The position numbers and the translations under genes were made by a program. A stretch of DNA of 31,479 bases from Collinsella sp. (GTDB lineage: Bacteria > Actinomycetota > Coriobacteriia > Coriobacteriales > Coriobacteriaceae). A model generated the notes under the pieces. That model saw nothing but the letters and a program-made list of their open reading frames with translations. It ran no database searches and had not been told where the DNA came from. The stretch is taken from NCBI GenBank assembly GCA_020025115.1, contig JAHHSP010000002.1, forward strand, positions 1 to 31,479. The letters run 5' to 3'. How positions within the stretch are numbered: position 1 is the stretch's first letter; the number at the start of each line of letters is the position of its first letter. This document shows, piece after piece, positions 9,144 to 17,285 of this stretch.

Positions 9144-9187
9144 CGAGAGGTCGCCCACGCTCCCCTTGGGATGTGGGTGGCTTCTCG
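9144..9187. terminator. Long hairpin after the GH20 gene
   Basis: Bases 9144-9158 pair with 9173-9187 over 15 positions including a few G-U pairs. It begins 11 bases after the GH20 stop. There is no T-tract, so if it terminates transcription it does so in a non-classical way, or it protects the mRNA 3' end. Confidence 0.5.
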
Positions 9188-9204
9188 TCGGGGTGGTCGA
9201 TGAT

Positions 9205-9243
9205 GGGCGCCGGGACCATTGCTTGTGCATGGTCCCGGCGCCC
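9205..9243. terminator. Perfect 15-bp hairpin
   Basis: GGGCGCCGGGACCAT at 9205-9219 and ATGGTCCCGGCGCCC at 9229-9243 are exact complements around a 9-base loop. No T-tract flanks it on either strand. It is the second of three consecutive hairpins between the GH20 gene and the foldase gene. Confidence 0.5.
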
Positions 9244-9267
9244 ACGCGCTAAATATGCATGTGTGAA

Positions 9268-9301
9268 CTGCACCCATATGGCAAAAATCGAGTGGGTGTA
9301 G
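9268..9301. other. Third hairpin in the GH20-foldase gap
   Basis: CTGCACCCA at 9268-9276 pairs with TGGGTGTAG at 9293-9301 (one G-U) around a 16-base A-rich loop. It lies about 80 bases upstream of the ribosome site of the next gene, so it could belong to that gene's leader. Confidence 0.35.
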
Positions 9302-9395
9302 CGGCGGTCGGCGATGCAGTGTGAGACAATACGACAATATGCGTGTACAAGAGCCGTCCCGTGCGGCCCGACACAAGTGAAGGAAGGCCCTCGTT

Positions 9396-10601
9396 ATGGC
9401 AGTGAGTAAGAAGAGCCCCAAGATAAAGCGCGAGCCCGAGCCCGAGGTGGCCCCCAGCAAGCGCCAGGTGAGCGAGGCGCGCAGGGATAAGCTCTCCAAA
9501 ACCGCCAAGATCGTGCTGGTGGTCATCGGCATCCTCGCCATGCTCCTGTCCGTGACCGCCATGGCGTGCTCGGGCGTGCTCAACGAGCTCGGCAAGGAAG
9601 AGCCCTATGAGCTTACCGGCGGTGTTGCCGCCACGGTGAACGGCGTCAACATCAAAGAGGACACCGTCACCAACCAGATCATGAGCCTGCGCAAAGGTTC
9701 CTACGATAAGGACGCCGATTGGGCCGCCTACCTTGCGAGCCAGGGTCTCACGCCCGAGTCCTATCGTGAAAACGTCATCGAGAGCATCGCCCGTCAGTAT
9801 TTGCTGGTCGATGCCGAGAAGGAATATGGGATCACCGTTTCCCAGGAGGACCTCGACAAGGCATGGAAGGACGCCGTGAAGAACTACGGCGGCGACGAGA
9901 AAGCCTTCGGCGAGATGATCGAGCAGGTTGGTTTCACCAAGGACACGTATCTGGAGAACATCAAGAGCTCCCTGGCCCAGCAGAAGCTCAAGGAAAAGGT
10001 CGCTCCTGCCGAGAAGCCCTCGGACGAGGAGCTCATCTCCTACGTTAACGACAACCTTTCCACCTACAACGGCGCTCGCCGTTCCTCGCATATCCTGTTC
10101 AAGGTCGCCGAGGACGCCACCGATGAGCAGCGTGCCGAGGTCGAGGCCGAGGCCCAGAAGGTGCTCGACCAGATCAACGCGGGTGAGATCGAGTTTGCCG
10201 AGGCCGCGAAGAAGCACTCCGAGGATTCCTCTGCCGACAAGGGCGGCGATGTGGGCTGGGATAAGCTCACCACATTTGTGCCCGAGTATCAGGATGCGCT
10301 CTCCGCACTTGGCGTCGACCAGGTGAGCGGGCTGGTGAAGACCACCTATGGCTATCACATCATCAAGTGCACGGAGCTGTTCGAGGTCGAGACCGTGACC
10401 TCCTTCGACGAGGTGCCCGAGGACATTCGCACGTATGTGTCCGACATGCTTGAGTCCCAGGCGGTGGCCACGGCATACGGCGAGTGGCTGACCGATTACA
10501 CCGAGAAGGCCGATATCAAGATCAATCCTATGCCCGAGAACGTGCCCTATAACGTGGACATGAGCAAAGCATCCGAGAAGAAGGACGACTCCGCCAAGTA
10601 G
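9396..10601 (+). CDS. Membrane-anchored parvulin-type peptidyl-prolyl isomerase (PrsA/SurA-like foldase)
   Basis: This is predicted to fold proteins emerging from the Sec pathway by isomerising prolyl bonds outside the membrane. A basic, Lys-rich cytoplasmic N-terminus of about 36 residues precedes one hydrophobic segment (about 37-58) ending in MACSG. The Cys resembles a lipobox, but the -3 position is Ala, so a plain membrane anchor is equally likely. A SurA-N-like helical region follows, then the rotamase domain (about 226-325) with SSHILFKV, FAEAAKKHSED, GGDVGW and YGYHIIK. The length of 401 aa fits this class. ATG 9396 has AGGAAGG upstream at about 9380-9386. The YqeY gene follows after a short gap and is likely co-transcribed. 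The neighbouring LPXTG enzyme is a plausible client, by inference only. Confidence 0.88.
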   Translation: MAVSKKSPKIKREPEPEVAPSKRQVSEARRDKLSKTAKIVLVVIGILAMLLSVTAMACSGVLNELGKEEPYELTGGVAATVNGVNIKEDTVTNQIMSLRKGSYDKDADWAAYLASQGLTPESYRENVIESIARQYLLVDAEKEYGITVSQEDLDKAWKDAVKNYGGDEKAFGEMIEQVGFTKDTYLENIKSSLAQQKLKEKVAPAEKPSDEELISYVNDNLSTYNGARRSSHILFKVAEDATDEQRAEVEAEAQKVLDQINAGEIEFAEAAKKHSEDSSADKGGDVGWDKLTTFVPEYQDALSALGVDQVSGLVKTTYGYHIIKCTELFEVETVTSFDEVPEDIRTYVSDMLESQAVATAYGEWLTDYTEKADIKINPMPENVPYNVDMSKASEKKDDSAK

Positions 10602-10622
10602 GCGGACGTGAGGAGGCATCCC

Positions 10623-11069
10623 ATGACCTACGAAGAGCTGCATGCCGAGATGGTCGCCGCCATGAAGGCCAAGGACAAGGTCCGCCTGGGCGTTGCGCGC
10701 CTGGTGCTGGGAGAGTTGAAAAACGCCGCTTCCCGCGGCGGTGCGCACGAGATCACCGAGGAAGAGGTGACCTCTCAGATTAAGCGCACGCTCAAGCAGA
10801 CGAATGAGACGCTTGAGATGTCCGAGAAGGCCGGCAACAACGCCGAGCGCACCGAGAATCTGCGTGAGCAGGTGGCGGTGCTTGAGAGCCTCCTGCCGCA
10901 GCAGGTTTCCGGCGATGAGCTCGTGGCCTTGGTTGAGAAGACGATCTCCGAGCTTGGCGCCACGTCCAAGAAGGACATGGGCCGCGTGATGGGCGCCCTT
11001 ACCGCCGCGACAAACGGTAACTTCGACAAGCCCGCCGCCGCCAAGGAGGTCGGTTCGCGTCTGGCTTAG
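10623..11069 (+). CDS. yqeY: GatB/YqeY domain protein
   Basis: This 148-aa protein matches the stand-alone YqeY family, whose fold resembles the tRNA-binding tail of GatB, the amidotransferase that makes Gln-tRNA or Asn-tRNA. Its cellular role is not firmly known. Features are MKAKDKVRLGVARLVLGELKN near the N-terminus, the central LREQVAVLESLLPQQ, and the C-terminal KKDMGRVMGAL segment typical of the family. The start at 10623 follows GAGGAGG at about 10610-10616. It begins 21 bases after the foldase stop, so the pair probably forms an operon ended by the hairpin at 11161-11192. Confidence 0.9.
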   Translation: MTYEELHAEMVAAMKAKDKVRLGVARLVLGELKNAASRGGAHEITEEEVTSQIKRTLKQTNETLEMSEKAGNNAERTENLREQVAVLESLLPQQVSGDELVALVEKTISELGATSKKDMGRVMGALTAATNGNFDKPAAAKEVGSRLA

Positions 11070-11088
11070 CCCAATCGTGGCCGTGCAG

Positions 11089-11282
11089 TTGGGGACGCAC
11101 ATTTGGGGACGGGTACAAATTGCACATAGCGGTGCGGGTTGCGCACGGCATTGTCCTGAAGGGGGCGGCGAGACGGGTGTCTTGCCGCCCCCTTATGTAT
11201 GGCGGACGCAGCTGCTCCAGATGATCAATTTGTACCTGTCCCCAATTGCATAAGATGTGCAATTTGTACCCGTTCCCAATTG
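11089..11282. repeat. Inverted cluster of GGTACAAATTG repeats around the yqeY terminator (REP/MITE-like)
   Basis: TTGGGGACGGGTACAAATTG begins at 11103 and runs on as GCACAT to 11127, with a partial copy at 11089-11102. Reverse-complement copies lie at 11226-11248 and 11255-11282, the latter keeping the ATGTGC extension. The copies thus point toward each other on either side of the terminator hairpin. The layout resembles a small non-autonomous palindromic element, or paired REP units, that landed downstream of yqeY. I did not find a transposase for it in the window. Confidence 0.6.
11161..11195 (+). terminator. Terminator-like hairpin after yqeY
   Basis: GGGGGCGGC at 11161-11169 pairs with GCCGCCCCC at 11184-11192, and AGAC/GTCT extends the stem past a G-U pair to a 4-base loop. 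Only TTATG follows, so the T-tract is poor. It sits 90 bases after the yqeY stop, enclosed by the inverted repeats. Confidence 0.65.
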
Positions 11283-11323
11283 CGCTATTTGGGATAGATG
11301 ATCAGTCGAGGTGAGAAAACCCT

Positions 11324-11373
11324 TGTACTGTGTATAAGTGTGTATATACTGTACTTATCGAGTATACACAGTA
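11324..11373 (+). promoter_or_regulatory. Promoter and inverted-repeat operator of the GntR-ABC operon
   Basis: An exact 11-bp inverted repeat, TACTGTGTATA at 11326-11336 and TATACACAGTA at 11363-11373, brackets a TATACT (11345-11350) that can serve as -10, with TTGTAC at 11324-11329 as a -35 at a short 15-bp spacing. A further GTATATAC palindrome lies between the arms. YtrA-type GntR regulators commonly bind inverted GTGTA/TACAC half-sites, so autoregulation of the downstream operon is likely. Confidence 0.6.
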
Positions 11374-11460
11374 TGCTCGATCTGGTCGCACCATGACGTC
11401 TGGGGCGATCTTGGCGCCGCGGGGACGCCCAAGGCGTAGGCGGGAAAGGGGCAGTGATTC

Positions 11461-11838
11461 GTGGAAATCATCATTTCAAATTCGAGCAACCAGCCCATTT
11501 ACGAGCAGATCGTCCGACAGGTCAAGAGTCAGATCATGGCCGGCGACCTGACGGCGGGCGAGCAGCTACCCTCGATTCGCGCGCTTGCCAACAGCTTGCG
11601 CGTGAGCGCCATCACCACCAAGCGCGCATACGCGGATCTGGAGGCACTGGGCTTCATCGAGACGGTGCAGGGCAAGGGAAGCTTCGTCGCCGGCGGCAAT
11701 ACAGAGATGTTGCGTGAAGAGCGCCTTCTCGAAATCGAGAAATACCTTCTCAAGGCCATCGAGGCGGGCAGGGCGCTCGATCTGGGTGAAGAGGAGCTCA
11801 TTGAGATGATGAGGACCCTTTTGGAGAGTGACGACTGA
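11461..11838 (+). CDS. GntR-family transcriptional regulator, YtrA subfamily
   Basis: This 125-aa protein is a small DNA-binding repressor. Residues 1-75 form the GntR winged helix: QPIYEQIVRQVKSQIMAG, then GEQLPSIRALANSLRVS, TTKRAYADLEALGFIETVQGKGSFV. The short helical C-terminus (about 50 residues) is the effector-free dimerisation tail of the YtrA subfamily, which usually controls an adjacent ABC transporter. That is the arrangement here, with the ATPase starting two bases after this stop. The start is GTG 11461, with GAAAGGGG at about 11444-11451. The inverted repeat upstream is its probable binding site. Which signal relieves it is unknown; relatives respond to cell-envelope-active compounds. 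Confidence 0.9.
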   Translation: MEIIISNSSNQPIYEQIVRQVKSQIMAGDLTAGEQLPSIRALANSLRVSAITTKRAYADLEALGFIETVQGKGSFVAGGNTEMLREERLLEIEKYLLKAIEAGRALDLGEEELIEMMRTLLESDD

Positions 11839-11840
11839 CT

Positions 11841-12797
11841 ATGACATCATCACGGGTGAGCGCGCCTCTTATCGAGGTTCGCAATATCACCAAGCATTAC
11901 GATGGCTTCACGCTGCGGGGCGTATCCCTCACCGTGGAACCGGGGCAAATCGTGGGGTTGATCGGACAGAACGGTGCGGGCAAATCAACGACCATCAAGG
12001 CCCTGCTCGGCATCATCGGCATCGATGCCGGCGAAGCCCGCATCCTAGGGGTCGACGCACGCGGGTTGTCCGGTGCCGACGCCGCGGAAAAAGAGCGCAT
12101 CGGCGTGGTGTTCGACACCGTATCGATGCCGCCGCACCTCAAGATCGCCGAAGTCGGCAAGCTTATGGAGCGCGCATATCGAACCTGGGACGCTCCCACG
12201 TTCGAAGGATACCTTCGGCGGTTCACGCTCGATTCGAATAAAGCGATCAAGGAGCTGTCTCGCGGCATGGGTATGAAGTTGAGCCTGGCCTGCGCCTTGG
12301 CGCACGACCCACAGGTGCTCGTCTTGGACGAGGCGACTGCCGGGCTCGATCCCATGGCGCGCGATGAGGTGCTCGACATACTGCGCGAGTTCGTTGCGGT
12401 GGAGGATGCCGCGGGAAACCCGCAGCATGCGATCCTGATGAGCACTCACATCACGAGTGACCTCGACAAGATCGCCGACACGGTGGTGTGCATCGATGAC
12501 GGGCGTATCGCGTTCGCCTGCGACAAAGATGAAATCTGCGATCTCATGGGGGTGGCGCGATGCCGTGCGGCGGAGGTCGAGCAGGTGATGGCGAGCGGGC
12601 AGGCTCCTTTGGAGGTGCGCGTCTTGCATCGCGATTACGGTGTGGACGTGCTCGTTCCCGATCGATTCGAGTTCATGCGCGCGTTTCCGCAGATCCCATG
12701 CGATCGCGTCTCGATTGACGACTACATGGCGCTCATGCTCAGGGGCGCGGTCCTGCATCCGCATGCCGCCGCCCGGGAAGGTGGTGATGTGCGATGA
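11841..12797 (+). CDS. ABC transporter ATP-binding protein (YtrB-like)
   Basis: This is the ATPase of a membrane ABC transporter paired with the permease that follows. In the 318-aa protein the Walker A is GQNGAGKST (42-50), the signature is a variant LSRGM near 139, Walker B is VLVLDEATAGLDP near 161-173, and the switch His lies in MSTHITSDLDKIAD. The remaining C-terminal third is of a regulatory type and not recognised further. The start ATG overlaps the end of the regulator region (TGACTATG), and the 3' end overlaps the permease by ATGA, so regulator, ATPase and permease form one coupled operon. The GntR/YtrA linkage suggests export or sensing of an envelope-active compound; the substrate is not known. 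Confidence 0.92.
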   Translation: MTSSRVSAPLIEVRNITKHYDGFTLRGVSLTVEPGQIVGLIGQNGAGKSTTIKALLGIIGIDAGEARILGVDARGLSGADAAEKERIGVVFDTVSMPPHLKIAEVGKLMERAYRTWDAPTFEGYLRRFTLDSNKAIKELSRGMGMKLSLACALAHDPQVLVLDEATAGLDPMARDEVLDILREFVAVEDAAGNPQHAILMSTHITSDLDKIADTVVCIDDGRIAFACDKDEICDLMGVARCRAAEVEQVMASGQAPLEVRVLHRDYGVDVLVPDRFEFMRAFPQIPCDRVSIDDYMALMLRGAVLHPHAAAREGGDVR

Positions 12798-13516
12798 TGC
12801 GCATGCTCAAGATGGAGTTTACGGTGTTCGGGCAATATCTCAGGCAGTTGTCGCTCACCATGGTCATCATGGCGGTGTGCATTACTATTGGGAGTGGAAG
12901 CGCGGTGAGTCTGCCGGGCATCATCTTCATGATGACGATGTTCAGCTTCACGATGAGCGCAAGCCATTATGACGAGCAGAATAATTGGGCCGCGTTCAGG
13001 TTGACCATGCCCCTTTCTCGCCGTGATGTTGTGCTGGGGCGTTACCTGTTCGTGTTTCTGGGTTCATGCGCCTGTGCTGCGCTTGCGGCCCTCGGAGCGC
13101 TCGCGCTTGCCGGTTTGGCGTCTGTCGATGTACTGCCTGCCGGTGTGGCGGACATGGTGCGTCTCGACGCTGAGGGAGCCTTGATCGGCGGTTTCACGCT
13201 TGCCGTGTGCGGCGCGATGGGGATGTTGACGGCGTCGGTGTCCATGCCGGTGTTCTTCAAGTTCGGGCATACCAAGGCGACGCAGTGGCTGCCTTTCATC
13301 ATGATATTTTTGGGCATGATCTTGTTCCTGACCGTGGGCCTTATGGAGGGGGAGGCCATTTCGACCTTGCAGCGGGCGCTTTCGTTTGCGGAAACGCCCG
13401 AGGGATTGGCCGAGGGATTGCCGTTGTTCACCATGGGCGCATCGGCCTTTGGGGTGGCGTGCTATGTCGCAAGCGCACTGGTATCGCTGCGCGTGTACAG
13501 GTCGCGCGAGCTGTAG
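12794..13516 (+). CDS. ABC-2 type transporter permease
   Basis: This 240-aa protein has about six hydrophobic segments (near 17-33, 37-52, 78-105, 126-148, 158-178 and 212-232) and almost no extracellular domain, as expected for the compact permeases that partner YtrB-like ATPases. An ASHYDEQNNWAAFRLTMPLSRRDVVLGRYL segment after the second helix is the typical cytoplasmic coupling region of this family. The ATG sits within the ATPase stop (ATGA), so translation is coupled. No further transporter subunit follows. Confidence 0.88.
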   Translation: MMRMLKMEFTVFGQYLRQLSLTMVIMAVCITIGSGSAVSLPGIIFMMTMFSFTMSASHYDEQNNWAAFRLTMPLSRRDVVLGRYLFVFLGSCACAALAALGALALAGLASVDVLPAGVADMVRLDAEGALIGGFTLAVCGAMGMLTASVSMPVFFKFGHTKATQWLPFIMIFLGMILFLTVGLMEGEAISTLQRALSFAETPEGLAEGLPLFTMGASAFGVACYVASALVSLRVYRSREL

Positions 13517-13540
13517 GAATGCGCAATCGGAAAATGGAGC

Positions 13541-13562
13541 AATTGGGGACTGTCCCTAAATT
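13541..13562. repeat. Short palindromic GGGGACTGTCCC repeat
   Basis: AATTGGGGACTGTCCCTAAATT is a near-perfect palindrome placed 24 bases after the permease stop. Its AATTGGGGAC half is the same as in the repeats around yqeY (11089-11282), so both appear to belong to one dispersed intergenic repeat family. It may also slow transcription, but no T-tract follows. Confidence 0.5.
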
Positions 13563-13717
13563 GGGTGCAGGGGTGGGTGCAAGGGCATCCGCCCCTCCCT
13601 TTTTGCTCGCAGTGCATGGCTGTTTCAGAAATGGAGAGAAATGGCGTAAGCATTACGTAAACAAGTGATGGACACCGAGCGATACGATGTAGGGTACAAG
13701 CAGTACGGCAGTGTCTG

Positions 13718-14557
13718 ATGCATGAGAGCATCGATTCGCTAGGTAGATTGGCGCATATGGTGATTGCAGCTGAGCGGCGTGATGCCGCAGTCCAGTCCGC
13801 CTGCCCCCATCAGCTTCCGCTTACCCGGGTGAGGAACGTGCGTGATTTGGGCGGGTACGCATATAGGGCAGAGGACGGATCGCAGGGGAAGACGGCATAT
13901 GGCGTCTTACTTCGCGGGCCCTCTCTTCGGAGATTGGCGCCTGCGGATTATAGATATCTACAGGCGTATGGAGAGGGCCTGAAGTGCGTCGTCGATTTGC
14001 GCAGCGATTTTGAGGTGGGCCATTGGCCCGACCCCTATGCCAAAGGTCGAGACGGTGTGGCCTACGTGCATATTCAGATGCTCGACCAGCTCAATTCGGG
14101 CAAATTCCGCGACGCCCTGCCGGATCGCATGGCGACGGTGTACAAAGGGCTGCTCGATGATCATGCTCCGAGTATCAGGCGCGTGATGGAGACGATTGAC
14201 GCCCTTGGGAAGAACGGCTGCACGTTGTTCCATTGCCGGGCGGGTAAAGACCGGACGGGCGTTGTGGCGATGCTGCTGCTGGGCCTCGCCGGGGTCTCTG
14301 ATGAGGATATCGTCGCGGACTATGTGGCGACGCAATACTACCTCGGGCGCGGGCTTCGCGCTCAGCGCGTTGCCGTTTCCGTGCTTTTGCGCCGCCGCGC
14401 CCCTCGTTGTCTATTTGAGGCGATACCCGCCGAAATGGAATTGACGCTCGCCCATCTGCATGAACGTTATGGAACGGTCAGGGACTATCTGGAAGCGTAT
14501 GCCGGAGTGCCCTCCGACGTGCTTGATGGAATCGCCCGCCGATTGCAGATGGGCTGA
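13718..14557 (+). CDS. Tyrosine-protein phosphatase (Y_phosphatase3 / PTP-like)
   Basis: This 279-aa cytoplasmic enzyme is predicted to remove phosphate from tyrosine or from phosphoinositide-like substrates. The N-terminal part has VRNVRDLGGYAY, the family's opening motif; LRSDFEV follows, and the active-site loop HCRAGKDRTG is at 172-181 with Cys173 as nucleophile and Arg179 to bind phosphate. The IVADYVATQYYL region after it fits the family helix. No signal peptide is seen. The start at 13718 has only a weak ribosome site (GTAGGG, distant); ATG 13757 is an alternative that still keeps the fold. It stands alone and converges with the next gene. Its target is unknown. Confidence 0.85.
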   Translation: MHESIDSLGRLAHMVIAAERRDAAVQSACPHQLPLTRVRNVRDLGGYAYRAEDGSQGKTAYGVLLRGPSLRRLAPADYRYLQAYGEGLKCVVDLRSDFEVGHWPDPYAKGRDGVAYVHIQMLDQLNSGKFRDALPDRMATVYKGLLDDHAPSIRRVMETIDALGKNGCTLFHCRAGKDRTGVVAMLLLGLAGVSDEDIVADYVATQYYLGRGLRAQRVAVSVLLRRRAPRCLFEAIPAEMELTLAHLHERYGTVRDYLEAYAGVPSDVLDGIARRLQMG

Positions 14558-14601
14558 GAAAGCGCTGAATGCGATTTTTGGAACCGGGATATCCAGCGCG
14601 C

Positions 14602-16959
14602 TTACTTGATTTGCGTCGTACCGGGTGCGAGGTTCGGGTCGGTCTCGTTCGCGGCGTTCTGGCGCAGCTTGGTGTACACGTCCTTGCCGTCGCCGAAGAG
14701 CTCGTAGTACTGAATCATGGCGTACTCGGAGCGCGCCTGCAGTGCCTTTTGCAGCGGCGTCTGCGTATCTCCGCCGTTCTCGTCCTCCTTGACGCTGCTC
14801 AAATAGATGACGCCATCGCTGTCGAGGTAGCCGGTGGTGTTGATGGCGGGTAGCGCGCTACGCAAGGTGAGTTGGGCCTTCTGGTAGTCGTTGAGCGGCG
14901 CGCCGATGATGTTCATCAGCTCGGTGCCCAGGTAGTTGGTGGAAAGGTTGTCCACGCAGCTGTCCTGGTCATTGCCGGCGACGTCGTAGTTCGCCCAGAT
15001 GAGGTAGTCGGTGGTCCACAGGCGCATGTTGTGCTCGGCCTTGTCCTCATTGGTGAACCAGCGGTTGTTGTACTTATCGGGGAAGAACGGCTGGTGATCG
15101 CCAAAGAACACGAGCACGACGGGGCGGTCGAGTTCACGCAGCTTGCCGACGAAGTCCCTGAGTGCGCGATCGGATTCCTCGATGAGCGACAGGTACTCGT
15201 TGACCTCGTTGTTCACTGCGCCGTCGATCAGGTAGTTGTTAAGCTTGTCGGGCGGGAGCAGTCCGGTGTCGTAGCCGGAGTGGTTCTGCATGGTCACGTC
15301 GAAGATGAACTGAGGCGCGGAATCGGACTCGAGCATCTCGAGAATCTTGTCGTAGGTCGCGGCGTCGGAGACCATGCCGCGAAGCCTCTCGGCGTCCTGG
15401 AAGTCGTTGATCGACATGAAGCGGTCAAAGCCAAAGGCGGAGTAGACGTTCTCTCGGTTCCAGTTGGTGCCGTGGTTGGGGTGCATGGCGGTGGTGGTGT
15501 AACCCAGGTCCTTGAACTGCTCGGCGAGGTTTTTAGTCTCAAGCAGATCGTAGATCGTATAGGGATACACGCCCGAGCCCAGGTAGGACATGGAGTTGCC
15601 GGTGAGGAACTCGAACTCGGTGTTGCAGGTGCCTCCACCGTATGCGCTTACGTAGAGGGTGCCGCGCGAGAGGGCGTCGGGGAGATTCTTGAAGAACTGC
15701 GGGCCGTTGTAGCCGGCATGCATGTTCTGGTAGATGGAGAGATCCGAGAACGTCTCGTTCATGATGGTGATGACCGTGGGCTTTTCCTCGGCGAACTGGG
15801 CCGCGGCATCGGTTCGCTGCCAGGTCTTGCCGATGGTCTCGTCATACTCGCCGGCGAGCTTCTTCTCGAGCTTCTCGGCCCCATCCATGTCGTAGCCCTT
15901 GGGTACGGGCGGTTTGATGGTCTGGGCAGAGGAGATGAACGTGGGGATGAAGCCCTGACGGTAGTAGCTCTCGAGCGGGCGCCAGGTGTACACCGTGATG
16001 TTGAGGGCGTTGTAGTAGTCGATGAGAGTGACGTGCGCCCCGACGCCGACGAGGCACAGGGCGCCGATCAGCAGGTTGGTGAGGAAGAGGCGGCGATTGC
16101 GCTTGGCGGGCTCGGGGCGGAAGATGCCGGCAAGCGAGCACAGCAGCATGGAGACGGCCAAGAAGGCCATGCCGTACAAGCCGAACGCACTGAAGATGTA
16201 GGTGAAGCCGCCGCTCACGGCAGCCGCGGTGCTCAGGGCGGAGAGGTCGGCGGGCTGGATGGGCATGGACTTGAACGTGATGACGAAGAACTGCGCCATG
16301 CCGATGCCCCAGCACAGGAACGCGATGAACGCCGGCGCGCCGCCGCGACGCTGGAACAGGTAGAAAAGGCCGAGCATGACGGCGGTGATGAGCGCCCATT
16401 CGAGCATGATGCACAACGGGTAGCTCCAGGTGAGGTCATGGTTGGAGGGAGTCTCGAGTCCGAGCATGGCGAACAGGCCGGCGAACAAGAGCAGCATCAC
16501 GCAGACCGCGGTGGGGCGGTGCAGCGCAATGCGGAGCTCGCGGACGCGGCCGCGCAGCTTACGGCCCAAGCGGCCGATACGGGAGAGCTCATCGTCTCGA
16601 TCGATGCGGTGGGCGCACGCATCGTATTTATCGCATGTGCCGCAGTCGGGTCGGAAGGTGCGGGCGGCGAGATCGTCGCCGATGCGCATGTACGACTCGA
16701 TTCGCGCGCAGACGAGGTCGCGCGAGAAAGACGCCCAGGCGCAGGCGGTGAGCACGACGTTCAGGATGACGGGGGAGAGGATATCGTCGGGCGCCATGCC
16801 GAGGAGGCCCAAAGCGGCGGCAATCGCCTGCATGATGCAGAACGTGATACCCCAGCCCCTGCCGGAGAGATCGCCGGATTCCTTGCGGCGGGTGAGCTCC
16901 CGATGCGCCAGGTAGGCGGAGGCGGCAAGTCCCACGATGGATACGATTGCAGTGAACAT
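14602..16959 (-). CDS. LTA synthase-like membrane sulfatase-fold protein
   Basis: This is predicted to transfer phosphoglycerol or a related group to a cell-envelope glycopolymer outside the membrane. The 785-aa protein has several hydrophobic helices in its first half. The sulfatase-fold catalytic domain occupies about residues 390-730, with the probable catalytic Thr403 in NETFSDL, metal ligands in FGDHQPFF (Asp621-His622), and a MHPNHGTNWNR segment. A CX2CX5C cluster (Cys106, 109 and 115) lies in a polar loop between two helix pairs and is not part of the standard family. The ATG at 16959 has AAGAGG seven bases upstream. It lies downstream of kup on the same strand, but kup has its own terminator, so this gene needs its own promoter, which I could not place. 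Confidence 0.85.
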   Translation of the reverse strand: MFTAIVSIVGLAASAYLAHRELTRRKESGDLSGRGWGITFCIMQAIAAALGLLGMAPDDILSPVILNVVLTACAWASFSRDLVCARIESYMRIGDDLAARTFRPDCGTCDKYDACAHRIDRDDELSRIGRLGRKLRGRVRELRIALHRPTAVCVMLLLFAGLFAMLGLETPSNHDLTWSYPLCIMLEWALITAVMLGLFYLFQRRGGAPAFIAFLCWGIGMAQFFVITFKSMPIQPADLSALSTAAAVSGGFTYIFSAFGLYGMAFLAVSMLLCSLAGIFRPEPAKRNRRLFLTNLLIGALCLVGVGAHVTLIDYYNALNITVYTWRPLESYYRQGFIPTFISSAQTIKPPVPKGYDMDGAEKLEKKLAGEYDETIGKTWQRTDAAAQFAEEKPTVITIMNETFSDLSIYQNMHAGYNGPQFFKNLPDALSRGTLYVSAYGGGTCNTEFEFLTGNSMSYLGSGVYPYTIYDLLETKNLAEQFKDLGYTTTAMHPNHGTNWNRENVYSAFGFDRFMSINDFQDAERLRGMVSDAATYDKILEMLESDSAPQFIFDVTMQNHSGYDTGLLPPDKLNNYLIDGAVNNEVNEYLSLIEESDRALRDFVGKLRELDRPVVLVFFGDHQPFFPDKYNNRWFTNEDKAEHNMRLWTTDYLIWANYDVAGNDQDSCVDNLSTNYLGTELMNIIGAPLNDYQKAQLTLRSALPAINTTGYLDSDGVIYLSSVKEDENGGDTQTPLQKALQARSEYAMIQYYELFGDGKDVYTKLRQNAANETDPNLAPGTTQIK

Positions 16960-17198
16960 ACGACAACCTCTTCTTAGCTCAACGGATGTTGAGGCGGGCG
17001 GCGTACCCAAATCCTGGACAACGCTTACCCGTCCTTGATAAACATGTGCTACGCGCGCAAGGCGGCAAAGAGACATACTACCTTCGGATTGGCAATATTT
17101 AGTCGATAAGCTGCGGGTATTTGTCGTTTCCATAGAATGGGCCAAGAAGTGCAGCCGATGCTTGACGAGCTTGCCATGGCCAAAATCGATCTCGATGC

Positions 17199-17243
17199 GA
17201 AAAAAAGAGCCCCATCCGCCTGCGAGGGACGGATGGGGCTCTT
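17199..17243 (-). terminator. Intrinsic terminator of kup
   Basis: AGAGCCCCATCCG at 17206-17218 pairs perfectly with CGGATGGGGCTCT at 17230-17242. On the minus strand the stem is followed by a run of seven T (17206-17200). It lies about 45 bases past the kup stop. Confidence 0.95.
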
Positions 17244-17285
17244 CGGGTGTATCGAGGCCACCGCAGTTATGCGGGTGCGCCGGGG

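Noticed and set aside
14562..14599. Hairpin between the convergent phosphatase and LTA-like genes
   Set aside because: Only six base pairs around a 26-base loop and no proper T-tract position; too weak to call a terminator.
14872..16977. 701-codon open frame opposite the LTA-synthase-like gene
   Set aside because: Composition is Gly/Val/Glu-rich and repetitive, with no motif; the minus-strand protein has the catalytic Thr and Asp-His motifs.
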